Below are positions 8,378-16,246 of a stretch of 42,758 nt of DNA, piece by piece. Each line of letters opens with the position of its first letter. The first letter of the stretch is position 1. A program made the translations under genes and the position numbers. The DNA is from Pseudonocardiales bacterium (lineage in GTDB: Bacteria > Actinomycetota > Actinomycetes > Mycobacteriales > Pseudonocardiaceae). Location: positions 1 to 42,758 of the forward strand of contig JAFAWY010000145.1 of the NCBI GenBank assembly GCA_019241525.1, in the 5' to 3' direction. Below the pieces are notes generated by a model. It did not search any database. It had not been told where the DNA came from and saw only the letters and a program-made list of their open reading frames with translations.

Positions 8378-9159
8378 GTGTCGGTGGAGTGCCCGGCCTG
8401 ATCACGGTGTCGCGGCGCCGTAAAGGGATGCGTTCCTATGCCGACCTGCTCAGTACACCGCTTATCGTGTTGCTCGGCGGGGCAGCTGTAGCGCTGTGGG
8501 TATCGACTCGAACGTTGGACGATATCGAGGCGCGAGCGCTACAACCATCCGCAATCCTTTCCGACCTCGGTCAGCACCTGATCTTGACCGCGTACTCGAC
8601 CCTCTTTGTGATCGTGATCGCGGTGCCCCTGGGTATCCTGCTCAGCCGGAAGGGCGCCCGCCGGATCCGAAATGTGGTGCTCGCGGTCGGCGGATTCGCG
8701 CAGGCGCTGCCGCCTTACGGCGTCCTCGTGCTGATCGCTTTTGCACCGGCGCCCTTCGGCTTCAATCCCTTCTCCGTGATCATGGGTCTGGTGGCCGCTG
8801 CGCTGCTGCCCGTACTGCGCAACACCGTGGTCGGGCTGCGACAGGTCGATCCTGCACTGATCGAGGCCGCGCGGGGAATGGGGATGTCTGGCCGCGCGAC
8901 CTTGTTCCGAGTGGAGTTGCCGCTGGCGGTGCCGGTGATGATGGCCGGGATCCGAGTGGCGCTGGTACTCAATGTGGGGACCGCTGTGCTGGCCACCTTT
9001 GTCGGTGGAGGCGGGCTGGGCTCCCTGATCGTCCGGGCACAAACGTTGAACCGACCCATCGTGCTGGTCACCGCTGGCGCGATCGTTGCCGCGCTGGCCC
9101 TGATGGTCGACTGGTTGGCCGGTGTGGCGGAACGGCTAGTGCGTGCTCGCACCAGCTGA
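8374..9159 (+). CDS. Glycine betaine/choline ABC importer, permease 2
   Basis: 261 residues; the GTG start overlaps the ATPase stop by 4 nt (GTGA), implying translational coupling. There is an N-terminal extension of about 30 residues, then six or so membrane spans and the conserved EAA loop (DPALIEAARGMGMSGRATLFRVELPLA). It is a paralogue of the first permease and presumably its partner in a heterodimeric channel. The stop lies 20 bp before the binding-protein gene, which has its own strong ribosome site. Confidence 0.9.
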   Translation: MSVGGVPGLITVSRRRKGMRSYADLLSTPLIVLLGGAAVALWVSTRTLDDIEARALQPSAILSDLGQHLILTAYSTLFVIVIAVPLGILLSRKGARRIRNVVLAVGGFAQALPPYGVLVLIAFAPAPFGFNPFSVIMGLVAAALLPVLRNTVVGLRQVDPALIEAARGMGMSGRATLFRVELPLAVPVMMAGIRVALVLNVGTAVLATFVGGGGLGSLIVRAQTLNRPIVLVTAGAIVAALALMVDWLAGVAERLVRARTS

Positions 9160-9179
9160 AAGACGAAGGAGGGACAACC

Positions 9180-10169
9180 GTGGGATGGGCTAGGCGACAA
9201 CGGTGCCGGTCGTATACCAGAGCGCTGGCGGCGATCAGCGTCATGGCCGTTGCGGTGACCGGGTGCAGTGCGCTCAACAGCAGCGGGCCTAGTGCGCAGG
9301 GTGGCAGCATCGGGCAGGGCCCATCGTTGGCGGGGCAGACCTACAACGTTGGCGGCAAGGAATTCGACGAGCAGAAGGTGCTCTGCCAGCTCACCATCGC
9401 CGCGCTGCAGGCGGCGAAGGCCACCGCGAACGACAAGTGCGGCATCGTCGGCTCAGTACCGACCCGGGCGGCACTGACCTCTGGCGCGATCGACCTGTAC
9501 TGGGAATACACCGGGACGGCGTGGACCACATATCTCAAGCGCAGCAATCCATTGCGTGACTCCCAGCAGCAATACCTCGCCGTCAAGGAGGCCGACGCGC
9601 CGAATAATATCGTCTGGCTGGATCCAACGCCGTTTGAGAACACTTACGCGCTGGGCGTGAAAAAACAGACCGCTGACCGGCTCGGCGTCAAGACGATTTC
9701 CGACTTCGCGAAATTAGTGCGCGCAAACTCGCCGGATGCCACGTTATGTGTCGCCCAGGAGTTCGTGGGGCGCAACGACGGCCTGCCGGGTCTGCAGCAG
9801 GCGTACGGCTTCCATATGCCCGCCGAAACCGTCAAGGCGTTGGACCTAGGTCCCATCTACCAGGCCGTCGCCAATGGCAACCCGTGCACCTTCGGCGAGG
9901 TGTTCACCACCGATGGGCGGGTTTTCGCCCTGGGACTCAGCACGCTGACCGACGACAAGAGCTTCTTCCCACGGTTCAACGCCGCAGTCTCGATTCGCAA
10001 GGAGGCTTTTGACCATGATCCGGACATCGCCGGGGTGCTCAATCCCATCGCGACGAAACTGACCGACGACGTCATGCTCATGCTCAACAAGCAGGTCTCC
10101 CAGGACGGAAAGGATCCGCGCGACGTCGCCCGGAGCTGGCTGCGGCAACAGGGCTTTATCGGTAGTTGA
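9180..10169 (+). CDS. proX: Glycine betaine/choline-binding lipoprotein (ProX/OpuCC type)
   Basis: 329 residues from the GTG at 9180, chosen over the much longer open frame because AAGGAGGG precedes it and a lipoprotein signal follows: arginine-rich start, hydrophobic stretch, lipobox VTGC with Cys29. The mature part matches OpuAC/ProX solute receptors: YNVGGKEFDEQKVLCQL near the start, GAIDLYWEYTGTAWTTYL in the ligand lobe. The lipid-anchored receptor captures betaine, choline or similar compounds and delivers them to the two permeases. It is the last gene of the operon. The ligand cannot be fixed from sequence. Confidence 0.9.
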   Translation: MGWARRQRCRSYTRALAAISVMAVAVTGCSALNSSGPSAQGGSIGQGPSLAGQTYNVGGKEFDEQKVLCQLTIAALQAAKATANDKCGIVGSVPTRAALTSGAIDLYWEYTGTAWTTYLKRSNPLRDSQQQYLAVKEADAPNNIVWLDPTPFENTYALGVKKQTADRLGVKTISDFAKLVRANSPDATLCVAQEFVGRNDGLPGLQQAYGFHMPAETVKALDLGPIYQAVANGNPCTFGEVFTTDGRVFALGLSTLTDDKSFFPRFNAAVSIRKEAFDHDPDIAGVLNPIATKLTDDVMLMLNKQVSQDGKDPRDVARSWLRQQGFIGS

Positions 10170-10742
10170 TGCGTACGCGCAGGAAGACTGTCGAGAGCTG
10201 GGGTGACAACCAAGTGCCTGACCCGCACGGTAATCTGGTCGTGAACGGGGTAACGCTGACAAGCGCATGCGGGGCGGTGCCACTGTCACCATCCCCGACC
10301 GCGGCAGCGCACTCTCCTCGGCCCACGCCACCTGAAGCGACGTATCACTCGCCACGATCCCCTGAACTGCCTGCTCTGCGCCCCCAGCTGCGGGCCGACG
10401 ACCACCGGAGTCGCGAAGTTCGGCGGCAATCGCGCAGGACACGCACGTTCGCGGTGAGTCCCCGCGCCGACACCGAGGGCAGGAATGCGAAACCAGCAAG
10501 CGGGCGCCCGCGCGTCCGTGGTGTGAGAGAGGCGGGGCGATCCCGCCCCACGTCGATTCCGGTAAAGGCTAATTCAGCAACGTGAGGTGTAACCATGCGT
10601 AACTAAGAATTCGGGACCGATTTGGGACGGTCGCGTTAGCGACGGGCAACAGTGGGGTATGACGTCGGGAGGTCGAGTGTCCGGGGCGGTGTCGTGTGTC
10701 TTACGATTGCTGATCATGTTTAGTACGGGTTAGGCGGGTGAT
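10170..10742. other. Intergenic region between importer and partner-switching module
   Basis: 573 bp. Frames open on both strands here are Arg/Pro/Ser-rich and unlike proteins. A short GC hairpin, GGCGGG (10531-10536) and CCCGCC (10542-10547), could terminate the importer operon. The right 150 bp presumably holds the promoter of the 10743 gene; I could not pick -35/-10 boxes with confidence. Confidence 0.4.
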
Positions 10743-12332
10743 ATGCCGGGCGTTGATGAGCGATTGCGTCGGATCGAGTGGGTGACCGACGCCGCGCTGG
10801 CGCATCTAGGCGTTGAGGATTTGTTGGCTGAGCTGTTAGAGCGGGTGCAGGCGCTTCTCGAGGTCGATACGGTCGCTGTGCTATTGCTGGATGCTTCCGC
10901 CGAGCAGCTGGTAGCGACCGCTGCGAGGGGAATTGAGGCGGAGGTTCGTCAAGGGGTTCAGATTCCGTTAGGCCGGGGTTTCGCTGGTCGTGTCGCGGCC
11001 GAGAAGAAACCAGTGATCCTTCCGCAGGTGGATCACACCACGGTGCTGAATCCGATCCTGTGGGAGCATGGGATTCGTTCGCTGCTGGGGGTACCGCTGC
11101 TGACAGGCGGCAGCGTGATCGGTGTGCTGCATGTGGGCACACTGGGTACCCGCCAGTTCACAGCAGATGATGTCCGGTTGTTGGAGATTGTGGCTGATCG
11201 GGTCGCGTCGGTGATCCAAGCTCGCCAGGCTCAGGCGCAACGGACGGCGGCAGGGCTGCTGCAGCGCAGCCTGCTGCCCACGCGGTTGCCGGTGGTGCCT
11301 GGTCTGGAGATGGCGGCTCGCTACGTTCCAGCCGAGCGTGGTGGGGTCGGCGGCGACTGGTATGACGTGTTCGTTCTTCCCTCGGGTGGGTTGTGCGTTG
11401 TGGTGGGCGATGTGGTGGGGCGCGGGTTTGCTGCAGCTGAGGAGATGGGGCGACTGCGCAGTACGCTGCGCGCCCACGCCTTTTTTAGCAATGATCCCGC
11501 CGAGGCCCTCATGAGGCTGAACGAGCAGGTCCAGCATTTCGACCGACCGCGGATGATGGCCACGGTTCAGTTGGCGATGTGGGAGCCCTCGTTTGGTCGG
11601 CTGCGCCTGTCTTCAGCGGGCCATCTTCCGCCCGTGCTCGCCTTCGCGGATCGGCACGCGAGCATCGTTGATGTGTTGAATGATCCTCCTGTTGGGGTCT
11701 CCAGTGGGGTGCGCCGCCGGTCGACGACGATCAACGTGCCGGAAGGTGCGTTGTTGTGTTTTTATACCGATGGGTTGGTTGAGCGGCGTGCGATTCCGCT
11801 GGATGATGGTCTTCAACGCTTATGTGGGGCGGTAGGGGCTGGTCCGGCGGAGTCGGTGTGTAGCCGCATCATGCGGCAGCTTATTGGTGACGAGCCACCT
11901 GCTGATGACATTGCGGTGTTGGTGTTGCGTCGTCAACAGCTCACTGAGATCGGGCCGTTAGAGTTGGCGTTACCAGCGCAGCCGTGGTCGCTGAAGGATG
12001 TTCGTGATTCCTTGCGCCCTTGGCTGTCGGCAGTGGGTGCGGGGCCGCGTGCTGTCGCTGATTTGCTGATTGCTGTCGGTGAGGCGTGCACCAATGTCGT
12101 GGAGCATGCCTATGGGCCTGAGGGCGGCATTATGACAGTCCGTTTGGAGCTTGAACTTCCGGATGTGGTCGCTACCATCGAGGACTTAGGTCGCTGGCAG
12201 TCGCAGCATGAGGGGCGAGGACGCGGAATGCTGGTGATGCGCCGTTGCGTGGACGACGTGCGTATCAGCCGCAGCTCTACCGGCACGACCGTGGTGATTC
12301 GTCGCTGTCTGGCCGAGGAGATCTGCCGGTGA
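10743..12332 (+). CDS. GAF - PP2C (SpoIIE-type) phosphatase - HATPase regulator
   Basis: 529 residues from an ATG. Residues about 20-160 are a GAF sensor domain (ALLEVDTVAVLLLD ... LLGVPLL). About 165-393 form a PP2C/SpoIIE serine phosphatase with metal-binding acidic residues in GGDWYD (Asp205, Asp208), VGDVVG (Asp223), YTDGLVE (Asp343) and ADDIAVL (Asp388/389). About 400-527 form an RsbW/SpoIIAB-type kinase domain: N-box LLIAVGEACTNVVEHAYG and glycine-rich GRGRGMLVMRR. Phosphatase and anti-sigma kinase in one chain can reset and phosphorylate STAS antagonists, such as the products of the next two genes, with which it forms a tightly overlapping operon. The kinase domain is closely similar to the one in the next gene. 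Confidence 0.9.
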   Translation: MPGVDERLRRIEWVTDAALAHLGVEDLLAELLERVQALLEVDTVAVLLLDASAEQLVATAARGIEAEVRQGVQIPLGRGFAGRVAAEKKPVILPQVDHTTVLNPILWEHGIRSLLGVPLLTGGSVIGVLHVGTLGTRQFTADDVRLLEIVADRVASVIQARQAQAQRTAAGLLQRSLLPTRLPVVPGLEMAARYVPAERGGVGGDWYDVFVLPSGGLCVVVGDVVGRGFAAAEEMGRLRSTLRAHAFFSNDPAEALMRLNEQVQHFDRPRMMATVQLAMWEPSFGRLRLSSAGHLPPVLAFADRHASIVDVLNDPPVGVSSGVRRRSTTINVPEGALLCFYTDGLVERRAIPLDDGLQRLCGAVGAGPAESVCSRIMRQLIGDEPPADDIAVLVLRRQQLTEIGPLELALPAQPWSLKDVRDSLRPWLSAVGAGPRAVADLLIAVGEACTNVVEHAYGPEGGIMTVRLELELPDVVATIEDLGRWQSQHEGRGRGMLVMRRCVDDVRISRSSTGTTVVIRRCLAEEICR

Positions 12333-13054
12333 TGACGGCCAGAGCAGAGGCCAGTGCTGAAGATGGATCGGTTCGCATCTTCCTGAGTGGCACGATCGAT
12401 CGGGTAAACGTGGCCGCCGTCGAGGAGCAGATCCGCGCAGCAGTTTCTGGCCGGCACACAGCGGTCTCGGTGGACCTTACCAGAGTTATCTACATCGATA
12501 GCGCTGGGAAATGGTTACTCTTCGATTTGGCGTCTCGTTTACGGGAGTCGCATATTGCACTGGAGCTTATTGTTCCATTTGAATCATCGGTCCGCCGGTT
12601 AATTGAGCTTTACGGACTCCAATCGCTTGCCGTATTAGTGCTCGTGCGCCGTGAAGACAGCAGCGAAGTTGGCCCGTTGGAGTTGGTGCTGCCGGCGCGG
12701 CCGTGGTCACTGAAGAATATTCGTAATGCTCTGCGCCGTTGGCTGTCGGGAATCGACGCCAGCCGGCGTGTCGTCGATGACTTGCTGATTGCTGTAGGAG
12801 AGGCGTCGACCAACGTCGTAGATCATGCCTACGAAACAGAGGGGGGCACTGTGACGGTACATCTGGAGCTTCAGTTTCCGGCTGTGGTCGCCACCATCGC
12901 AGATACAGGCCAGTGGGGACAGCCGTCGGCTGGTAATCGAGGACGCGGAACATCGTTTATGCGCCATTGTTCCGACGATCTGTGGATTGACCGCGATCCT
13001 ACCGGCACCACGGTGGTCATCCGTCGCCACTTGATCGAGGAGAAAACTCCATGA
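12332..13054 (+). CDS. STAS antagonist fused to an anti-sigma-type serine kinase domain
   Basis: 240 residues from the ATG at 12332, which overlaps the upstream stop by one base (TGATG; a GTG one codon earlier is also possible). Residues about 5-105 are a STAS domain like RsbV/SpoIIAA with the phosphorylatable serine kept (IDSAG, Ser57). Residues about 113-238 are an RsbW-like HATPase: N-box AVGEASTNVVDHAYE (Glu157, Asn161), IADTGQWG and NRGRGTSFMRH. Kinase and its usual substrate in one polypeptide is unusual. The kinase half resembles the end of the previous gene and the STAS half resembles the next gene, so the gene looks like the product of a tandem duplication joined at VLVLxRR. It may form an intramolecular switch or be a decoy. 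Confidence 0.85.
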   Translation: MTARAEASAEDGSVRIFLSGTIDRVNVAAVEEQIRAAVSGRHTAVSVDLTRVIYIDSAGKWLLFDLASRLRESHIALELIVPFESSVRRLIELYGLQSLAVLVLVRREDSSEVGPLELVLPARPWSLKNIRNALRRWLSGIDASRRVVDDLLIAVGEASTNVVDHAYETEGGTVTVHLELQFPAVVATIADTGQWGQPSAGNRGRGTSFMRHCSDDLWIDRDPTGTTVVIRRHLIEEKTP

Positions 13055-13377
13055 CGAGCGCAACCGTGGACACCAGCGCGGACCACGGAGAAGTCCGCAT
13101 CACCCTGAGCGGTGAGATCGATCTTGCAAACTCCTCAACCGTCGACGAGCAGATCCGCGCGGCGGTGTCCGGCCAGCCGACAGCGGTGTCGGTGGATCTC
13201 ACCGACCTTACCTACATGGACAGCGTTGGGCTACGCTTGCTTTTCGATCTGGCCGCCCATCTACGGGAATCGCACATTGCGTTGAAGCTTATCGCGCCGT
13301 TTGAATCACCCACTCGCCGGTTAATTCAGTTTTCTCGGCTTGACTCCCTTGCTACGCTTCAACCTGCAAGCGGCTAG
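13051..13377 (+). CDS. STAS-domain anti-sigma factor antagonist
   Basis: 108 residues; the ATG overlaps the previous stop by 4 nt (ATGA). A single STAS domain: HGEVRITLSGEIDLANSS at the N-terminus, phosphoacceptor MDSVG (Ser58), then HLRESHIALKLIAPFESP. Over nearly its whole length it matches the STAS half of the preceding fusion at both protein and DNA level. The family binds an anti-sigma kinase when unphosphorylated and releases its sigma factor. Its kinases and phosphatase are probably the two upstream products. No sigma-factor gene lies nearby, so the target is encoded elsewhere or the module regulates something other than sigma. Confidence 0.88.
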   Translation: MTSATVDTSADHGEVRITLSGEIDLANSSTVDEQIRAAVSGQPTAVSVDLTDLTYMDSVGLRLLFDLAAHLRESHIALKLIAPFESPTRRLIQFSRLDSLATLQPASG

Positions 13378-13469
13378 TAGTCGTAGAGCTGCCCCACATT
13401 ATTTGGGCCCGTGTCGGGTTATCCTCTTATCCTCGACTCAACATGATGAGTCACCGGATCAATCGAAGG

Positions 13470-13559
13470 TCAGACGAGACCTGAGCCAAAAAAGCTACCC
13501 ACGATGCTGTTGAAAATGTTCACGACGTCGGCGAAGGGTAAGCTTATGAAGGTGGGCAT
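13470..13559 (-). CDS. Candidate 29-aa amphipathic peptide gene
   Basis: ATG at 13559 reading leftwards for 29 codons to TGA at 13470-13472. The peptide starts MPTFISLPFADVV and ends FFGSGLV, with a hydrophobic/amphipathic middle containing FNSIV; it has one Asp and no Lys, Arg or Cys. AAGGA lies 10 nt upstream of the ATG, and a plausible promoter (separate entry) about 70 bp upstream on the same strand. It is in an otherwise gene-free, lower-GC stretch beside the island. Size and character recall short membrane-active peptides or very short wall-pore peptides, but I recognise no family; a chance frame is still possible. Confidence 0.4.
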   Translation of the reverse strand: MPTFISLPFADVVNIFNSIVGSFFGSGLV

Positions 13560-13626
13560 GCTGAATCGGTCCTTTCGTCAAGGTTTCAATGGTGGCTGGC
13601 CTTGGGGGTGTAGCCAACCGCAAGCG

Positions 13627-13657
13627 ATACTAGTCAACCGGCGACCGCGACTGTCAA
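13627..13657 (-). promoter_or_regulatory. Putative sigma-70-type promoter for the 29-aa peptide
   Basis: On the minus strand TTGACA (13657-13652) is followed after 19 nt by TAGTAT (13632-13627). The -35 box is a perfect consensus; the spacing is longer than ideal. It points at the peptide ATG at 13559. Confidence 0.35.
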
Positions 13658-13659
13658 GA

Positions 13660-14204
13660 CGTCATCCATAGTAATTTGTGATGTAATTTAAGGTATCGCC
13701 TGGAGCGAGCAATTGCATTCAAAGAGTGAGCCAGTACGCAGCGACACAATCGTTCACGGTCTGAAAGCAATCAAGGGAGATCCGCAGGTAATTCGCCATA
13801 GAATGCCAGGTCAACTCGAGTGCTGCTGATCAGCCAGCAACGGTCGGAGTCAGTGCTGGCGGTGCCGATCTTCACCAGCAGACCTCACGCATACAATGTG
13901 TTCTTGGACACGGTTAGCGGATCCTCGATGCTGCTGGCCGTGATCATATATGCGCACCTCAGGTAACCCGTTACCCTCGTGCTCAGCCTTCGCGGCGTGC
14001 CGCAGTTGACTGCCATTTTACTCTTCGGTACAGCGCGCAGAGAGCGGAGACTAAGCGCGCAGACACAGAAGACACCAAAATGGAAGAAACCGGTGTTTCA
14101 CCAGGTGAGGCGTGCCGGACGACCAGCCCACCGAGCGCCACCCACAGGGCGGCGTTGACGCTGGAGGCGGTCGGCCTGACATATCGCTTGGGTTTTGCAT
14201 TGCA
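13660..14204. other. Left part of the accessory island, no intact gene
   Basis: Lower-GC DNA with scattered stops in all frames. A frame through about 13820-13965 reads somewhat like protein (PIFTSRPHAYNVFLDTV) but has no start and is probably a gene remnant. The segment 13992-14042 is repeated in diverged form at 18251-18301. Confidence 0.4.
13992..14042 (+). repeat. Diverged 50-bp repeat, copy 1
   Basis: Begins GCGGCGTGCCGCAGTTGAC and resembles 18251-18301, which begins GCGGCGTACCGCAGTTGAC, over about 50 bp with interspersed mismatches. Copy 2 follows a tRNA-Gly relic by about 50 bp, so this may be a decayed attachment-site flank. Confidence 0.5.
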
Positions 14205-14263
14205 GCGGCTGACGTGAAGCGAACGTGCGCCAGAGCTTGGAAACCCTCAATGATGCCTAGGTC
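14205..14263 (+). repeat. tRNA-Gly 3'-end relic 1 (decayed attachment site)
   Basis: Aligns with the tRNA-derived copy at 22963-23022: GCGGCTGACGTGAA at the left, CAGAGCTTGGAAACCCTCAA in the middle and a CC-GGTCC-like right end, with several substitutions and single-base gaps. It abuts the IS1380 remnant on its right. It is the most decayed of four relics, all in the orientation of the intact tRNA-Gly. Confidence 0.6.
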
Positions 14264-14639
14264 CCGGCGATGTTGGTGCGCATGCCGACGATACGGTGGC
14301 CGTTGACGTCGGTAATGCGTAACTGCGCGCCGGGGTGGGGACGTTCGCGGCGTAGAATCAGTCGGTTCCTTGCTGGCCAGGCAGTCAGGTCGACCAGTCC
14401 GGTCGCCTCGGCCACCCAGGCACCCTCGCGGGGCTCGATCACTGTGCCGTGCTGTCCCGCGCGTGGTGTGCGCACCTGGTAGGCAGGTGTCCAAGCCTGC
14501 TCGGGCAGTTGGTTAACGACGGTGTGGATGTCGAAGTAGTGCAGGTAGGCGCCCACCGAGAACTCCACTCCTAGGACAGCGAGGTGATGGGTGAAGGCGT
14601 GCGTGGCACCAGCGGCGTCGGTGCGCACCAGCACCGCCC
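14257..14639 (-). pseudogene. IS1380-family transposase, C-terminal fragment
   Basis: About 125 residues match the C-terminal part of IS1380-type DDE transposases: VLVRTDAAGATHAF, EQAWTPAYQVRT, GAWVAEATGLVDLTAWP and ERPHPGAQLRITD. The first two-thirds of the gene is absent, and upstream of about 14640 the frame runs into unrelated antitoxin-derived sequence on the opposite strand. It cannot be active. The left end touches a tRNA-Gly relic. Confidence 0.8.
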
Positions 14640-14641
14640 GC

Positions 14642-14863
14642 CGCGGCGATCGGCGAATTACTCCGCGCTGCCTTGGAAGCAGGCCTGACCGGCGACCAAG
14701 CGCATCGACTTGCCAAGCAACTGCGGGTGGATTTGGATCTACACGTCTGGCGGCGGAACCTGTCCGCAGGTTCGCCAGTGCAGGCACACTGTCGGCCGGA
14801 CCTGACCTGGCGGAGCGCAGCGAGGAGATTCTGCGCACCGAGCCATCTGGCACGGCCGCGTGA
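14642..14863 (+). pseudogene. Broken second copy of the 23297 antitoxin gene
   Basis: Nearly the same DNA as 23356-23577: GCGGCGATCGGCGAA at the start, GACCGGCGACCAAGCGCA in the middle and GAGATTCTGCGCACCGAGCC near the end. The first about 20 codons are missing at the IS1380 junction, and a one-base loss near 14744 shifts the frame, so the two halves lie in different frames. After the antitoxin stop only GTGACCCTGGTTGAC resembles the toxin start, then homology ends. It shows that a second VapBC-like unit was once here. Confidence 0.85.
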
Positions 14864-15005
14864 CCCTGGTTGACGCGGGCAGACACCGCCAGCAACTCCC
14901 CAACGGCTGCCAGCGCATATCATCCGCGCGAACGTAGCCGCTGACTGTCTATATCAAGTTGACCCTGGCGATCCAACCAACCCGAGATCAATAATCTCGC
15001 CTCTC

Positions 15006-15404
15006 TCAACTTTGCTGCCGCTCGTCGAAATTCCCCAGAGTTGCTAGATCATCTTCCCCGGGTGGTGGGTTGAGGTTAGCGCTGTTGTGAATGGTCTGAG
15101 GCACCTCCGGTGGTCGGATGATGGCTGCGGCGGCGGGGATGACGACGCTGATGATGGCCAGCGGTTGTCGGCAGTGCGGGCATCGGTGTTGTCCGCCGTG
15201 GTGGGGGACGTCGTCTGGGAACGCGGTTGGGACGGCGAGGATGGCGGGGACGACGTGCGGGACGACGTCAGCGCTGGTGATGTTGTCGTCGCGGTGGCGT
15301 TCGCGCCAGGCGGCCTTGCGGCAGGCGGTGTTGCAGAACCGCTTGCGTGATGCCCGTCCGGTCGGGGTGGGCATGGCGGTGCCGCAGTGCGCGCAGGTGA
15401 TCAC
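15006..15404 (-). CDS. Zinc-ribbon accessory protein of the IS21 element
   Basis: 132 residues from a GTG overlapping the istB stop by 4 nt (GTGA). Residues 4-35 hold four cysteines in a treble-clef/ribbon pattern (CAHCG ... FCNTACRKAAWR) and a second pair appears later (CPHC). The C-terminus is disordered, and its last codons and stop lie inside the terminal inverted repeat of the element. DNA binding, perhaps to assist transposition or control it, is inferred; IS21 elements usually have only istA and istB, though I recall zinc-ribbon partners in actinobacterial examples. Confidence 0.7.
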   Translation of the reverse strand: MITCAHCGTAMPTPTGRASRKRFCNTACRKAAWRERHRDDNITSADVVPHVVPAILAVPTAFPDDVPHHGGQHRCPHCRQPLAIISVVIPAAAAIIRPPEVPQTIHNSANLNPPPGEDDLATLGNFDERQQS

Positions 15405-16246
15405 TTTTTGCTCGCCCCGATCGCCTGGCGTAGTTGTTCGGTGCGTTGCTGGTGTGCCCGCATCCGATACGACGGCCCGTCGATGGCCACGACGATGCCA
15501 CGGTGCAGTAAGCGATCCAACAGGCTGGCTGCCAGCATTGGGTCGGCCAGCCGTTCGCCCCAGGACGCGATGCCGGCATGGCTGGTCACGATGGTGGACG
15601 ACTTGAGATAGCGGCGGCTGATCACCTCGAACAGTGCCGTGTTCGCCTCCGGGTCCGGGGTGTGGCGGGCGTAGGCGAACTCATCGATCACCAGCAGCCG
15701 GGGACCAGCGAAGAATCGCATCGCGGTGGGCCAACGCCCCTCCAGGGCGGCGCGTTTGCAGCGCTTGGCCAGATCGGCGGCGGTGGTGAAGTAGACCCGG
15801 TGCCCGGCAGCGACCGCGGCCCGGGCCAGCCCGATGGCGATCATCGTCTTACCCGTGCCGGGCTGACCGACCAACAGCACGTTGCCGGCGTCGTCGAGGA
15901 AGCGCAGTGAGGCCAGTTCGCGGATCAGTTTCTCCTCCACCCCGGGCTGGGCTGAGAAGTCGAAGTCCTCGATCCGGTAGGGCGCCGGCAGCGAGGCGAA
16001 TCGCAACAGTCCGGCCTGGCGGCGCGACTGAACGGCGGCGACCTCGATACCGAGCAGCCGCTCCAGCACGCTGATCACCGACAGGTGTTGTTCCCGGGCG
16101 GCATCGAGCACGGCGGTCAACGACTCGGCGGCGGCCACCAGCCGCAGCTGGGACAGGTGTGATCGCAGTCGTTGGTAGGCCTGCGCCTGCTCGCCGACCA
16201 TCGGCTCGGGCACCTCGACCATGTCGGTCGGCTCCACGCGCTTCAC
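15401..16246 (-). CDS. istB: IstB-like AAA+ ATPase of the IS21 element
   Basis: 281 residues, using the GTG at 16246 that overlaps the istA stop by 4 nt; the frame is open 57 codons further, but that stretch is inside istA. It has the Walker A motif GQPGTGKT, Walker B LLVIDEF, and the IstB signature FDFSAQPGVEEKLIRELAS. IstB assembles on DNA with ATP and directs the IstA transposase to its target. It is a full-length family member and is encoded between istA and the zinc-ribbon ORF. Confidence 0.92.
   Translation of the reverse strand: MKRVEPTDMVEVPEPMVGEQAQAYQRLRSHLSQLRLVAAAESLTAVLDAAREQHLSVISVLERLLGIEVAAVQSRRQAGLLRFASLPAPYRIEDFDFSAQPGVEEKLIRELASLRFLDDAGNVLLVGQPGTGKTMIAIGLARAAVAAGHRVYFTTAADLAKRCKRAALEGRWPTAMRFFAGPRLLVIDEFAYARHTPDPEANTALFEVISRRYLKSSTIVTSHAGIASWGERLADPMLAASLLDRLLHRGIVVAIDGPSYRMRAHQQRTEQLRQAIGASKK

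Noticed and set aside
8496-9179. Long open extension upstream of proX
   Set aside because: It is an off-frame reading of the permease gene; the true start at 9180 has AAGGAGGG and a lipoprotein signal.
10166-10585. 139-codon frame after proX and overlapping frames on the other strand
   Set aside because: Arg/Pro/Ser-rich, no domain-like pattern, and no ribosome site; composition artefact of high-GC DNA.
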